Origin: Nitzschia sp. DOCU1
Lineage: Eukaryota; Bacillariophyta; Bacillariophyceae; Bacillariales; Bacillariaceae
Reading direction: 5' to 3'
Length of the DNA: 64,000 nt
Assembly (NCBI GenBank): GCA_951394045.1
Contig: OX595993.1
Span: 1,736,001-1,800,000 of the forward strand
Part shown: positions 1 through 9,755 of the stretch, piece after piece
Layout: each line of letters begins with the position of its first letter
Numbering within the stretch: position 1 is the first letter of the stretch
The notes under the pieces: generated by a model
What the model was told of the DNA's origin: nothing
The model's database searches: none
The model's input: only the letters and a program-made list of their open reading frames with translations
Made by a program: the position numbers and the translations under genes

Positions 1-17
1 TACCACTGCCGGCCTGC

Positions 18-1154
18 TTACTGAAGTTGTTCCTGTAGAAGAGGCGTGAGATATTCCGCAACCTTCAATGTTTCGATCGCGGTATCGATAGTAGCGACTC
101 CTGTAGCTGGTGCTCCCGTAAGCATGTTCTGAACTACAAGGTTCTTGAGTCTGAGATAGTCTGGATCCTGAGCGAAGAAGTAAGGCATAGCGTCACCATA
201 ATTCGCCTTTAAGATTGGAATGTTTGCAATCGTGTCATTATCTGGCATGGAAAACCGCGCAAGTTCGGCTCCCGTACCAGCCTGTGTGACGATACCCACG
301 GAATCGTCGCCTCCACATCGGTCGGCGGCTACATTCACCTCGACTCCGGCCTCTGTTGTAATTTTGAATTTGAGCTTGTCAAAGTCGGTAAACCTCTTCC
401 CAGATGACGGACCCTTTAAAGTCTTGCAGCTCGAGAAGTCCCTATCAGCCTCCACACTTGCAATGGTGTCGACAGTCACACCATAGTAAGTAACGAGGAT
501 CGCCAGCTCGTGAATAGCCATGTTCTTCAGCATGCCTTCTGCATTACGTTCGAAGCACTCGGCTAGTTCTGCCTCCGAATTTTCGTAATTGTTGTTGTGT
601 AAGAATGTTATATCACACTTTCCACCATATTTTGACGCAAAATTTCTAGAATGTGTCAAGTACGAGCTCACATTCTTGTTGAAGCCCATAAACACCTGTG
701 CTCCAGCATTGACCGCCTTCTCTTTCATCTCAACCAACTCAGCCACTGTTGGAGCCCCGGGCTTTTCAAGAAAGATGCCTTTGCACCCAATTTCAAGACA
801 TCCTTCTAGTAATTTGGGGTTGTCGGAAGTTCTGGCGCTGATAATCCCCAACCGGATTTCGCCATCATTTGGGGAGGGGACTTGCTCCACCTTCCCATAG
901 AACGATATGCCTTTGGATTCCTGTTCTTGACGCCAACTGTGGAAATCATCGTAACCTGGACTGTCCTTGGCTCCATCCGATGTGTACCAGGGCTCGACGA
1001 CATGTTTCAATGTTGCATTATTCACACGCCCATCCAATATCTGAATTGCATGGTACCAGCCCATACTGCGAAGCGGGCGCCCACATCCCGCAAGAACAAC
1101 AGATACTGCTTTCGCCCCACTCATGCTGGTTATTCCTCGGACCTGAGATAACAT
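18..1154 (-). CDS. Gfo/Idh/MocA-family NAD(P)-dependent oxidoreductase
   Basis: An intact 378-codon frame. Residues 17-33 form the first strand and glycine turn of a Rossmann fold (VSVVLAGCGRPLRSMGW), and residues 130-132 are the EKP signature (FLEKPGAP) whose lysine is catalytic in the Gfo/Idh/MocA family. The rest fits the C-terminal alpha/beta substrate-binding domain. The family oxidises or reduces sugars, inositols and related polyols with NAD(P); the substrate cannot be read from sequence. There is no clear targeting peptide, so the protein is probably cytosolic. The longest frame starts at ATG 1154, but Met11 (MSGAKAVSVVLAGCG), directly before the nucleotide-binding strand, is an equally good start. 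Family assignment is firm, substrate unknown. Confidence 0.85.
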   Translation of the reverse strand: MLSQVRGITSMSGAKAVSVVLAGCGRPLRSMGWYHAIQILDGRVNNATLKHVVEPWYTSDGAKDSPGYDDFHSWRQEQESKGISFYGKVEQVPSPNDGEIRLGIISARTSDNPKLLEGCLEIGCKGIFLEKPGAPTVAELVEMKEKAVNAGAQVFMGFNKNVSSYLTHSRNFASKYGGKCDITFLHNNNYENSEAELAECFERNAEGMLKNMAIHELAILVTYYGVTVDTIASVEADRDFSSCKTLKGPSSGKRFTDFDKLKFKITTEAGVEVNVAADRCGGDDSVGIVTQAGTGAELARFSMPDNDTIANIPILKANYGDAMPYFFAQDPDYLRLKNLVVQNMLTGAPATGVATIDTAIETLKVAEYLTPLLQEQLQ

Positions 1155-1667
1155 ATCAATATTGTGTCCTGTAATGTTACTACCGGTCGGTTAGGCAAAC
1201 GATGACTTCAAAGACAACACAACAGTGGGCTGGCAGGGTGGCTGCCATCAAATCGAAAAGGGCAATCACAAAACGGCCAAAGGATTTTTGTCGTGCGTCA
1301 CTTTGAGTCACTAGCAAGCTGAGTCCTGGAACGATGACGCCAGCAGGCAGAGAACCGTCCGTCCGTACATAGTTGAAAGCGGCACAGCACGACGCAACAC
1401 AGAGAGCGAGCCACCAGAACACGCCAAGAACAAGTGCAAGTAGTAAACGTCTAATCTTTGGGGTCACGACGTTTATGTCTCAATTAAAGTAATCAATGTT
1501 GTTTTGTTGTCGGATTGCCTTGTAGCCCGAAACCGGCGTTACCCTGATTTGCATCTTGTTCAAAATGCCCGAAAGCAGCGCAAATTAGTATCTCAACCTT
1601 TCTTGTAACGCCGTCCTTGTCGACCCGCCGAATAATCCTTGCTTCCTTATTGTTTCGGGGCAAGGTA
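1155..1667. other. Gap with no supported gene
   Basis: A hydrophobic 95-codon frame (1180-1467, minus) has coding-like composition but opens with GTG, not ATG, and has no convincing upstream exon. The remainder looks like the downstream flank of the family A gene at 1668. Confidence 0.3.
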
Positions 1668-2120
1668 TCAAATTTGCTCCAGAACACCGAGGACGTCATG
1701 CATTTCCTTCTGCAATGCCTTGGCTTTTCGCTTCTCCCCGGAAGATTCCATATTCTCAAAGAAGTCTTCGTCCATCATCATCCGTTCGAATTCCACATCG
1801 TTGCTTAAAATATCTGCTGTTGCCGACCGTCTTACAACCAGCTTTGAAACTTGTTTCACAGGAGAAGTTGCCAAATCCTTGAACCGACGAAGAACCCCTG
1901 GACTTTCAGACGCTGCATCTCTTGTTGGCCGCTGGCGGTATTGCGGACGACGAAGAACCCCTGGGCTTTCAGACATTGCATCTCTTGATGGCCGTTGGCG
2001 AAGTTGCAGATTTTTCGGTGCCTTTTCTTTGTTCATGGTGGAGCGTTTGGTAGGAATCTTGATGTGTGGCGACACTCTCCTGACCAACTCTGGCGGTGGA
2101 GTTTTATGGTTGCACCGCAT
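1668..2120 (-). CDS. Small basic disordered protein, family A (150 aa)
   Basis: I recognise no known domain. The protein is rich in Arg, Lys, Ser and Pro. An early tandem duplication of about 22 residues contains the repeated phrase SESPGVLRR. Then come a KLVVRR segment, an acidic stretch with DEDFFENM, and a short charged C-terminal helix (ALQKEMHDVLGVLEQI). The gene at 2732 on the other strand shares this whole order (SPSVLRRF, SLIVRR, DDEDFFEKM, LQKEIHDVLDALEEI), so the two are diverged paralogues and real conservation supports coding. The pair is head-to-head with 611 bp between starts. No signal peptide or membrane segment is seen. Function is unknown; the KLVVR phrase recurs in the family B proteins nearby. 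Confidence 0.55.
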   Translation of the reverse strand: MRCNHKTPPPELVRRVSPHIKIPTKRSTMNKEKAPKNLQLRQRPSRDAMSESPGVLRRPQYRQRPTRDAASESPGVLRRFKDLATSPVKQVSKLVVRRSATADILSNDVEFERMMMDEDFFENMESSGEKRKAKALQKEMHDVLGVLEQI

Positions 2121-2731
2121 AATGACGGGTGTGTTGAAGGCGCTTTTATCCGCAGGCGGCGGTGGTACATCTGGCTACGCCGCGCTGATGATCGTGAAAA
2201 GCGAACATGGTCGGAAACCGAATGCGTGGAAAACCCGAACCGGACACTGCATATCGCATTCGTCGCTTCAGGCGCTGAATAGCAACGTTTTTAGCGCTTC
2301 AAGCGGCGCGGCGCTGGCGGCCCAGACTCCCAGTAGTGTTTGGGCGAACCGCCAATTTCGATCACCCCGCCAATTGCCAAGGCTTATTTTTCTTTGATTT
2401 AATGGCCACATTTCTAATATCACAAGATTGAAGGACGACGCTAATTTTTGTTAATGGTGATTCTCCATTCGTTCGTTGGGCTCTTCTTTGCACTATTTAC
2501 GCTTCCGATCCATTCGGACTGGAAGAACGGGGCTGATCGGATACGTTTCGCACCCAGAATTAGACGAACGAAAATGCCCCTACTGCTACCGGTAGTAGCT
2601 CTGGACCCAACTCTCACTTTTTCGGGACAAGGCCTGTTGTTAGATCAACCCTTTTTCGTAGATACAGAGGGTGGCAATTGAATTCAACACCTCCAAGCTT
2701 TAAGAAGTAGTACAAGGGGGAGTTCACCATC
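2121..2731. promoter_or_regulatory. Shared 5' region between two family A genes
   Basis: The 611 bp separating the two divergently transcribed family A paralogues must hold both promoters if the genes are real. Open frames here are shadows or lack ATG. No specific factor site could be supported. Confidence 0.35.
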
Positions 2732-3085
2732 ATGAACCACAAAGGAAAGGAATTGTTAACTCCTCTTCAGCAGCAGCGCCGCCGTCGACTATCATCAACA
2801 AGAGCCGCGGCGTCTCAAAGTCCATCGGTTCTCCGTCGGTTCAAGGCTTTGACAGCTTTTCCTTGTTTTAAACGAGTATCCAGTCTGATTGTAAGACGGC
2901 CATCAGCGTCGGACATGGAGGATATTTTTAAGAGCGACGAAGTACTGGTGGACTTCGAACGTATAATATTGGACGACGAAGACTTCTTTGAGAAAATGAA
3001 TTCTTCCGGGCGAGCGACGAGGCGGAAGTCAAAAGAGTTGCAAAAAGAAATACACGACGTCCTAGATGCACTTGAGGAAATCTGA
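2732..3085 (+). CDS. Small basic disordered protein, family A (117 aa)
   Basis: Paralogue of the 150-aa protein on the opposite strand at 1668-2120. It has a basic, Gln/Arg-rich N terminus, a single SPSVLRRFKAL block (the other copy has two), SLIVRR, an acidic patch ending DDEDFFEKM, and a charged amphipathic C terminus (LQKEIHDVLDALEEI). No enzyme motif, signal peptide or membrane segment is visible. Just downstream (3205-3250), an out-of-family frame again spells HEMHDVLARQE, which may be a decayed copy of the C-terminal block. Function is unknown. Conservation with the neighbour in spite of low complexity is the main evidence that it is a gene. Confidence 0.55.
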   Translation: MNHKGKELLTPLQQQRRRRLSSTRAAASQSPSVLRRFKALTAFPCFKRVSSLIVRRPSASDMEDIFKSDEVLVDFERIILDDEDFFEKMNSSGRATRRKSKELQKEIHDVLDALEEI

Positions 3086-4095
3086 GGATGCTCGATGTTG
3101 GCAGTGGCAAAGACGAGAAGAAACAACAACAACATGCTGAATGGTGGCGTTGGGTGGGCAGCGGGGTACTATAAGAAGACGTGTGCTCGAGCAGCAAATC
3201 CTCTGAGGAGGAGGATGCACGAGATGCACGATGTTCTGGCTCGTCAAGAAAAGAATGAATTGGGGATAAGGAGTACTAGTACTACTGGTAGAATGGGAGG
3301 TCAAAGCGTATAGCCAGAATCAGCGCAATGGACGAGGATGCTCATGCGTAATACCTGTTGTTGACACCGACCGCCGGCAGGGAGAACAAGAACAACGGGG
3401 GCCGAAAGAAGTTTGCTAGCTACTGCAGAGTGGAAAGGGCCTCATCATCATCAGGGATAAATTCGCCATGCTTTAGTACTACGTGGTCCTCGAGTCACCA
3501 AGAAAAGCCGTTGTTCTTGTTACTACACTAGTACTGTAGCAACAAGTTCCTCCTTGTTCTTCTTTCATCATCGAAGAAGACGCCAGCACCACCAGCACCA
3601 GAACCAACGAAACTAGCAATCTAGTGGTGGGTCCTCCCCCCCCCAGGCAGCTGGTATTTCCTGCTGAGTAGTACTGTAGGGCTGCTCGGGCTTCACCAGT
3701 TTACCAGCACCTAACTTGCAAAAGAGAGAGACAAAAGAACATGGTAGTAGTTTTACACCGCTCTCGCTGTCGGGTGGAGCCGATACACAACAAATTGGTA
3801 GAAAGTATGCTGTATGACGCCACCGGTAACAACCCTCGCGTTTTTCTGATTGGGTTTGCGTCGAATTAATCGTTTCTGAAATTCTGTGTTTGGTCGCCTT
3901 TTCCAAGTTTCGAGGACAACTTGCACAGTCCACTACCAGCCAAAGGTTCTCCCCACCACGGTCGTCATCAGAATCCGCTGACGCGTTCATTCATTCGTTT
4001 GACGGGCCGATTGATACTACAGTATGATTTCACAAAATCGAATCATCAACGATTCCAACAGCAGAGCGAAAAACTCCACCCGCAGCAACAATAAG
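3086..4095. other. Gap of about 1 kb; possible relics only
   Basis: No supported gene. A 125-codon minus frame (3613-3990) begins with ATG but has no recognisable features and would start only 34 bp from the next frame. Short direct and palindromic CTAGTACTAC-like tracts occur around 3270-3290 and 3520-3560. Confidence 0.3.
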
Positions 4096-4917
4096 ATGCT
4101 AGTAGACCTTCTTGCATCCAATACCGGCGGACGCAACTCCTCGAGCGACGACGTGGAAGGAGCGAAGAAGAAGCTTGTATCCAGCACGACGACCTCCCAG
4201 GTTCGACGTGCTCCAAAGAAATCAAACGCAAGCAAGGAACGGGGGAGGAGGAGAGTGAAAGTAGAAGACAAGCTCAGAGAATCCGAGCTTGATTGTCTTG
4301 ACTACCTCATCGCGGATGCGTCACCCAACACGCACGAGCCACCGTCAAACGAGCAAAGAAGAATCGTGCTTGCAAGTTTGGACGAAGCCCTGTCCTCTTG
4401 GGGGGGCGATACCGAGGATGAGGACTCTTTCGACGCAACCAGAGCAGTGCAAAAGAATCAACGGGGTAGCAAGAACTCGAGCGACGGAACGACCAGAGGA
4501 CAAAAGAATCAACGGGGTCGTTCTTTGGATGGCATGATGACAAGGATGTTGGATAGGGCGAGGAAGCTGGTAGTCCGCAACCCAGATGGCCCAACCCTAG
4601 TACAAAAGAATCAACGGGGTCGTTCTTTGGATAGAACGAAGATTGTAGCAGAAGAAGCCAAAAAGATTGCATCCACAGCCCCGGTCCGACGCGCTGCGAA
4701 GAAATCAAGCGCCAGCAAGAAGCAACGGAGGAGAGCACCAGGAGGAGCACTAGACAAACTCGGACCTTCCGAGCGTGAGTTACTTGACCAATTCATCGAG
4801 GATGCTTCACCCAAGCACGACGAGGCGCCCTCAAACCAGCAAAGAAGAATCGTGCTTGCTAGTTTGGATGAAGCCCTGTCCACTTGGGACGATACCGACG
4901 ACTCTTTCGAGTTCTAG
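4096..4917 (+). CDS. Family B modular repeat protein, two C-modules
   Basis: A lineage-specific, Lys/Arg/Ser-rich protein built of two kinds of module. Module N is a KNQRGRSLD-type phrase (three full matches plus one RGS variant). Module C runs from RRAAKKSSASK through LRESELDCLDYLI, DASPN, PSNEQRR and IVLASLDEALSSW to an acidic DEDSFD tail; it occurs twice here, about residues 40-115 and 205-273. Paralogues lie at 6148 (one C-module) and 36454 (three). The frame is open from 4024, but the paralogue at 6148 starts at the ATG matching 4096 (MLVDLL against MLDLTS) and its upstream bases align with 4024-4095 as non-coding, so I take 4096. It is convergent with a decayed glycosyltransferase gene. 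No domain, signal peptide or membrane segment is recognised; function unknown. Confidence 0.6.
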   Translation: MLVDLLASNTGGRNSSSDDVEGAKKKLVSSTTTSQVRRAPKKSNASKERGRRRVKVEDKLRESELDCLDYLIADASPNTHEPPSNEQRRIVLASLDEALSSWGGDTEDEDSFDATRAVQKNQRGSKNSSDGTTRGQKNQRGRSLDGMMTRMLDRARKLVVRNPDGPTLVQKNQRGRSLDRTKIVAEEAKKIASTAPVRRAAKKSSASKKQRRRAPGGALDKLGPSERELLDQFIEDASPKHDEAPSNQQRRIVLASLDEALSTWDDTDDSFEF

Positions 4918-5007
4918 TAGTAGCCAACCTGCATTCTCTAAACAAAGGATTACGAGGTCTATTGGGTTGGCATTGAAAGCGCTACCTGAAATGTTGTACA
5001 TCCTCCA

Positions 5008-6015
5008 TCAGGCAAGCCACCTACCCTTAGGGGTGCAAGGCGCCGAACAGGCGTTGATTTTCGACATCTTTAGCCATATTAACATTCCAATCATATCCAC
5101 CGGAATCATAAAGAGTTTTAGACCAACACACATCATCGTTGGTTTTGGGCAAGCAAGGTTCTACCTTGGATCCCTTCCCAGCTTTTCCAACTTGGATCAC
5201 GCCTCCTTAGTTACAAGCTTCCTATTTAGCACCAAGCCTGGCGGGGTATAGTGTCCGCATCTCCAATTCCTCTAGAAATGCATCCAAATCATGCATCAAA
5301 ACCCACGTTCTTGAATCGGCTTTCCAAGGACGAAACCAAAATGAACATTTGCAAAGCCATAATTCCCACAAAAATTTCATCGTCGCCTCCATGGGAAGGC
5401 ATCTGGCCGTATGATGCGAACAGCAGGGTGTTTATTCTCCGATCCATCCACTCGCCGCGGTCAAGTAAACCTATGTACCAGCAGTTGCTTCCGTTACTTG
5501 GCCGTCCGCCATGCTTCTCGTCCCAAAAGGGGCAAGTTAACGCAGCTTCCATGGCAGATCAAGGCGCGTGATTATACAAATCCAACAACAAAGCCTTTGG
5601 TGTGTCCACAAAATAAAACGCCAGATTCCGAGCCCTAGCCGATATTCGAGTCTCGTTCCGTTACACACGACAATAGTCCTCGCCGTGGTGCTCGTCCTAG
5701 CCGAAACACCACAGACTCACAATTGAATCCATTGAGATGCTCCGGTACACGCAAACCAGGCTGTGAACCATCGTCAATGATCAAGACAGTCAAAATGCTT
5801 TGGAGCCCGGTGGGGCACGTTGCAAACTCTTCCAAATGTCGAAAGAGCAGCGCTATGGCCACATGGAATTTGCGGTTTTCCTTTTTTAGCATGACGCCCT
5901 TCCATAATTCGCGGACGGCACGCGCGCATACATAGGGCCATTTCTGAAATGTCTGTATGCAATTTTTAGGATTCCGTCCAAGACCAAAATGCTTCTCACC
6001 CCCAAAAGTCGTCAT
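5008..6015 (-). pseudogene. Decayed copy of the type II membrane glycosyltransferase
   Basis: Reading on the minus strand, pieces in different frames match the intact transferase at 6738-7835. ALLFRHLEEFATCP, TVLIIDDGSQPGLRV and TERDSNIG are followed by a stop, and further on come the blocks around the AMEAALTCPFWDE segment and the TDVHFWF region in another frame. Several stops and frame changes separate the blocks, and the N-terminal anchor is missing or altered. The downstream flank (about 4985-5240) also aligns with the intact unit's flank. This is therefore a segmental duplicate of the whole convergent unit, with family B intact and the transferase broken. Confidence 0.75.
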
Positions 6016-6147
6016 CCTGTGTTTTGCTTCATATTGATTGAAAAGCGCCGGAGCTGATGATAGGGCGGATATTTACACACACCTCACAAAATCGAATCAC
6101 CGACCCATTCCAACGACGCAAGAACTATCACCCACAACCGCAACAAC

Positions 6148-6522
6148 ATGCTAGACCTTACATCCAATACCGGACGCAAGTCGACTGACGCAACCCGAGG
6201 ACAGAAGAACCAACGAGGTCGTTTGTCGTCTTTGGATGGTGGAATGAAGATTGTTAAAGGAGCGACGAAACTTGTATCCGCCCCAGTCCGACACGCTGTC
6301 AAATTGGTCGGCCCAAAGAAATCAAGCAGCAAGCAACAGAGGAGAGTAGGCACGCTCAGACAATCTGAGCTTGATTTTCTTGACCAGCTCATTGTCGATG
6401 CTTCATCCAAGCACGAGCCACGATCCTGCTCCAACAAGCAAAGAAGAAACATGCTTGCAAGTTTGGACGAAGCCATCAAGTCCTCTTCGAACGACGACGA
6501 CAACTATTTCGAGTTCCAGTAA
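6148..6522 (+). CDS. Family B modular repeat protein, one C-module (124 aa)
   Basis: Shortest paralogue of the proteins at 4096 and 36454. The N terminus MLDLTSNTGRKS is nearly identical to the 36454 gene. One N-module (RGQKNQRGR...SLDGG) is followed by a KLVSAPVRHAVKLV linker and one C-module (LRQSELDFLDQLIVDASSKH, then KQRRNMLASLDEA and an acidic, Phe-containing tail). The C-terminal helix-like block is the best conserved part across the family. The gene is convergent, with 215 bp between, with an intact membrane glycosyltransferase. No known domain; function unknown. Confidence 0.6.
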   Translation: MLDLTSNTGRKSTDATRGQKNQRGRLSSLDGGMKIVKGATKLVSAPVRHAVKLVGPKKSSSKQQRRVGTLRQSELDFLDQLIVDASSKHEPRSCSNKQRRNMLASLDEAIKSSSNDDDNYFEFQ

Positions 6523-6737
6523 TCAGCGTATCGAAGGATTACGACTCTACTATTGAGTTCCAATCGATGCATCGTGGCATTGAAAGCGCCAACTGAACTG
6601 TTGAACCCATTCCAGGTGACAAGCCGCCCACCCTTTGGGTCGCAAGGCGCCAAACCAACGAGGCTGTGAGGGGGGACCCGCAACGATCAAGCCGACTTCC
6701 ACATTAGTTTGCGTCACTTTTCGATTTCATAGCCGGG

Positions 6738-7835
6738 TCAATATTCCAATATCCACCGGAATCTTAGATATTTGTTGGACCAACATCCATCTTTTGTTTT
6801 TGTTTTGTAGAGGCCATGATTCTTCTTTAGATTCCTTCCTGGCTTTTCAAGCTTGGATCGCGCCTCCTTGCATGCTTCCTCTTTAGCACCAAGTCTGACT
6901 GGATCACATGCCATCATCGCCAATTCCTCGAGATAGGTATCCAAATGATCCACCATGGCCCGCGCTGGATCGGCCTTCCAACGAAACCAAAAATGAACAT
7001 CTGTAAAGCCATAACTCCCACAAAAATCTTCATCGCAGCCCCCATTTTCCCAATAGGCCTCTGTCCGTATGATGCAAACAGCAGGGTGTTTATTCTCCGA
7101 TCCATCCACTCGCCGTCGATTAAAGCGATGTGCCAGTTGCTTCCGTTGGCCATCTTGGTCGTCCCACAAGGGCCAAGTAATCGCAGCTTCCATGGCAGAT
7201 CGAGGTACCAGAATATCCAAATCCAACAACAAAGCCTTTGGCGTATCCACCAAATAAAATGCCAGATTCCGAGCGCCTCCAATATTCCAGTCTCGCTCTG
7301 TCACAATACGAGCTAGTCGTAGCCGAAACGGCGACTCGTAACTGGAGACATTGAGATAGTCTGATACACGCAAACCGGGTGGTGAACCATCGTCAATAAT
7401 CAAGACGGTCAGACTGCTTCGAATTTCTGTGGGATATGTTGCAAACTCTTCCAATTGTCGAAAGAGTAAGGCTGGCTTGGCAAAATACAAGAGGGCAATC
7501 GTAATGCCAGGTTTGGACCGGTCAGTAAACGTTGGCTTGTCGCTGTCCTGGTCACAAGTCAAATGACCCGCGGTAGTATTCGCCATGGGAGGGCTCCTTC
7601 CCACACAGGAAGAGTTCATCCCGACCGTCCCCCAGGCAGGATCGAGGTAACAAGTGCGGGCGCTGTACTCTTGACCGATTTGGATCACAGCGGTAGGAGG
7701 CGGAGGTTGGGCAAGCGGTCGATCAAACATCGATTCATCATTAGCAAAGAACAAGTTGGCGCCTTGGGAGATTCGGAGCATGGAAATGCCCCCTAGAATA
7801 ACAGCCCCAAAGAACAGAAGGGCTAGTCGCTTCAT
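6738..7835 (-). CDS. Type II membrane glycosyltransferase, GT-A fold
   Basis: 365 aa. Residues 4-20 are a hydrophobic signal anchor, giving type II Golgi or ER topology. The lumenal part has the order of GT2/GT27-like GT-A enzymes: TVLIIDDGSPPG (nucleotide-sugar strand), TERDWNIGGARNLAF (base-contacting NxGxxRN motif), LLLDLDILVP (the DxD metal site), and GGCDEDFCGSYGFTDVHFWF, which matches the acceptor-side GGxDEDFxGYGxED motif. Several NxS/T sequons fit passage through the secretory pathway. The sugar and acceptor cannot be inferred. Broken copies lie at 5008-6015 and 35650-36242, each convergent with a family B gene. This is the only intact member of the window. Confidence 0.8.
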   Translation of the reverse strand: MKRLALLFFGAVILGGISMLRISQGANLFFANDESMFDRPLAQPPPPTAVIQIGQEYSARTCYLDPAWGTVGMNSSCVGRSPPMANTTAGHLTCDQDSDKPTFTDRSKPGITIALLYFAKPALLFRQLEEFATYPTEIRSSLTVLIIDDGSPPGLRVSDYLNVSSYESPFRLRLARIVTERDWNIGGARNLAFYLVDTPKALLLDLDILVPRSAMEAAITWPLWDDQDGQRKQLAHRFNRRRVDGSENKHPAVCIIRTEAYWENGGCDEDFCGSYGFTDVHFWFRWKADPARAMVDHLDTYLEELAMMACDPVRLGAKEEACKEARSKLEKPGRNLKKNHGLYKTKTKDGCWSNKYLRFRWILEY

Positions 7836-8356
7836 GGTGTGCTAACAGAACATCATCGTCGATTGCCAAGCGTTGTGAATGGATGCTCATCGTCAAACGA
7901 CACCAAGAAGGATCTCGCGCCGCAAGAGGTTCGAGGGGAATGAGATTGGAGGCAAATTTTGTCGATTTTGCACCTAATCGAACGGTCCGACTAAAGGGTC
8001 GAAGGCTTGACGTCAGTAAGTCACTTGAGTCGATTTTCTCGGCAGATCTTCGCAGCACTATCCGAAGGCTTTTAGGGGTAGTTTAGTCTACGCTCTAGAA
8101 CAGATTGTTCATTTTCTCTGACTATGTTCTGCTGATCTACTATCATAGGTCGCCCTAATAAGGATGTGGGTGACGTTCGACGACTAAACTCGTCGACTGG
8201 AACAAAATGAGGCATTTTAAGGGGTGCCTACCATTCGTCCTTAAAACTGTTTAAAGAGCAACAGTCTAAAAGCTATGAGCAATTATTTTATCGTTTAGTT
8301 ATTCGTCTCTAACTTGACAACACAGAGACATGCTGTCAATGTGTTGTGCAGGGTTT
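7836..8356. other. Intergenic, nothing recognised
   Basis: AT-rich sequence between two minus-strand genes. It must include the transferase promoter and the 3' end of the glutaredoxin gene. No further feature is supported. Confidence 0.4.
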
Positions 8357-9364
8357 CTATTGCTGCAGCGTATCCAATAATTCACCAGACTCTTGCAACT
8401 CCTTACAAATGTCCAGACCACCGACTAATTCACCCTTGACATAGAGTTGTGGATACGTAGGCCAGTTGCTGAACGTCTTGAGTCCTTGCCGAACTTCTTC
8501 GTCTTGTAAAATATCAAAGGCGTCATAGGCCACACCCGCTTCATCTAACATTGCCACCAATTGCCTCGAAAAGCCACATTTGGGAGCCGATGGAAGGCCC
8601 TTCATGAATACCATGACATCACTTCGCTTTACTAATTCACTCAATCGTTCTTGCAAGGAAATTTCGGGGCTTGTAACCTTCTTTTTCAAGTCCCACTGCT
8701 CGGCCAAATTTCCTTCTTCTGCCAATTCTTTCAAAATATCCAGACCGCCTTGCAATTCTCCATTGACATAGATTTGAGGATACGTAGGCCAGTTGCTGTG
8801 CTTCTTGAGTCCTTGTCGGACCTCTTCGTCACTCAAAATATCAAAGCTACCAAAGGGCACCTGGTGTTCATTGAGCAATTCGACGGCTTGACGAGAAAAG
8901 CCACACCGAGGCGCCGTAGGAACGCCCTTCATAAACAACATGACAGTATCGCTTCGAACCAGCTTGTCGAGACGTTCTTTCAAGGCCTTTTCGGGGTCTA
9001 TAGTTGCAGCAGTCGCCGTCGGGGCGGCAGCACCCGTTGCTGTTGCCGCTGGGGCCAACAAGAGACGCTGAAAGGCCACTGTGACTTGTGCTGGTTCCAC
9101 TCCACCCTCCAATCGTTCCACTACCACATCTCCATTACAAAACACAAGAGTAGGAACTGCAGTCACATTGTACTGGTCGGTCAATTCGCTGACGGCTTCG
9201 GCGTCGACGCTTCCCACAAACATCTCCGAGGTGGTTGCCGCCAAGGCGGTCAGCACAGCCTCCACAGACGCACATCCTTCGTGCCAGGAGGCTCCAAAAA
9301 GCAAGACAACCTTGGTCTTGCCACCCAGATCGAGTGTAGGAGAAGTTACTTTGACAAGCGTCAT
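8357..9364 (-). CDS. GLRX3: Multidomain monothiol glutaredoxin (PICOT/Grx3 type)
   Basis: 335 aa, a standard length for the two-glutaredoxin form. Residues 1-103 are a thioredoxin-like domain in which the usual WCGPC site is replaced by SWHEGC (Cys31). An Ala/Thr-rich linker (104-122) leads to two glutaredoxin domains with CGFS active sites at 154-157 and 263-266, each followed by the conserved SNWPTYPQ.YV and GG.DI blocks that bind glutathione. CGFS glutaredoxins bridge a [2Fe-2S] cluster with glutathione and act in cytosolic-nuclear iron-sulfur and iron homeostasis rather than as disulfide reductases. No targeting peptide is present. The gene is divergent from the one at 9756, with 391 bp between starts. 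Assignment is very secure. Confidence 0.97.
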   Translation of the reverse strand: MTLVKVTSPTLDLGGKTKVVLLFGASWHEGCASVEAVLTALAATTSEMFVGSVDAEAVSELTDQYNVTAVPTLVFCNGDVVVERLEGGVEPAQVTVAFQRLLLAPAATATGAAAPTATAATIDPEKALKERLDKLVRSDTVMLFMKGVPTAPRCGFSRQAVELLNEHQVPFGSFDILSDEEVRQGLKKHSNWPTYPQIYVNGELQGGLDILKELAEEGNLAEQWDLKKKVTSPEISLQERLSELVKRSDVMVFMKGLPSAPKCGFSRQLVAMLDEAGVAYDAFDILQDEEVRQGLKTFSNWPTYPQLYVKGELVGGLDICKELQESGELLDTLQQ

Positions 9365-9755
9365 GGCGGATGGTGTATTCTAGCTATGGTAGATGTTGCA
9401 AATGAAAATGGATCCCTCTACACTTGTATTTTGAGACGAAAGCGTTCTCATCGAGTGGCGGCGGCGACAATCGATTTTCGTGGAGGTTCGCTTTTGCCTT
9501 TTGTGGTCACACAAGTCGGCAAGTTGGACTGGCCGGCGACGCACCGACGTCAGCAGATCGGGGGCGCCTCCAGGAAGGGAAGAAAGAGGGGGGAGAGGGT
9601 GCGATTGAATTTTTCAGCGATAGCGAGCGACGTGCAAGAAAACCTTAGTCGCATTTCACAACAACACAAAAGCAAGCCTTCCTTGGTCATTACTTTGATT
9701 CATCATCTGGGTACCTGCCGCGCCCACCATAAGAAGAAGAAGATAGTAGTCGACA
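9365..9755. promoter_or_regulatory. Shared 5' region of GLRX3 and the 9756 gene
   Basis: The 391 bp between two divergent ATGs. It includes a GC-rich, G-run stretch around 9560-9600. No specific element can be assigned. Confidence 0.4.

Noticed and set aside
1180..1467. Hydrophobic 95-codon minus frame as a gene
   Set aside because: It starts with GTG and I found no exon supplying an ATG; kept only as a note.
1639..2397. 252-codon plus frame
   Set aside because: It is the antisense shadow of the family A gene; repeats seen in it are those of the gene on the other strand.
3613..3990. 125-codon minus frame as a gene
   Set aside because: Composition is not coding-like, no motif, and it would overlap the upstream region of family B.
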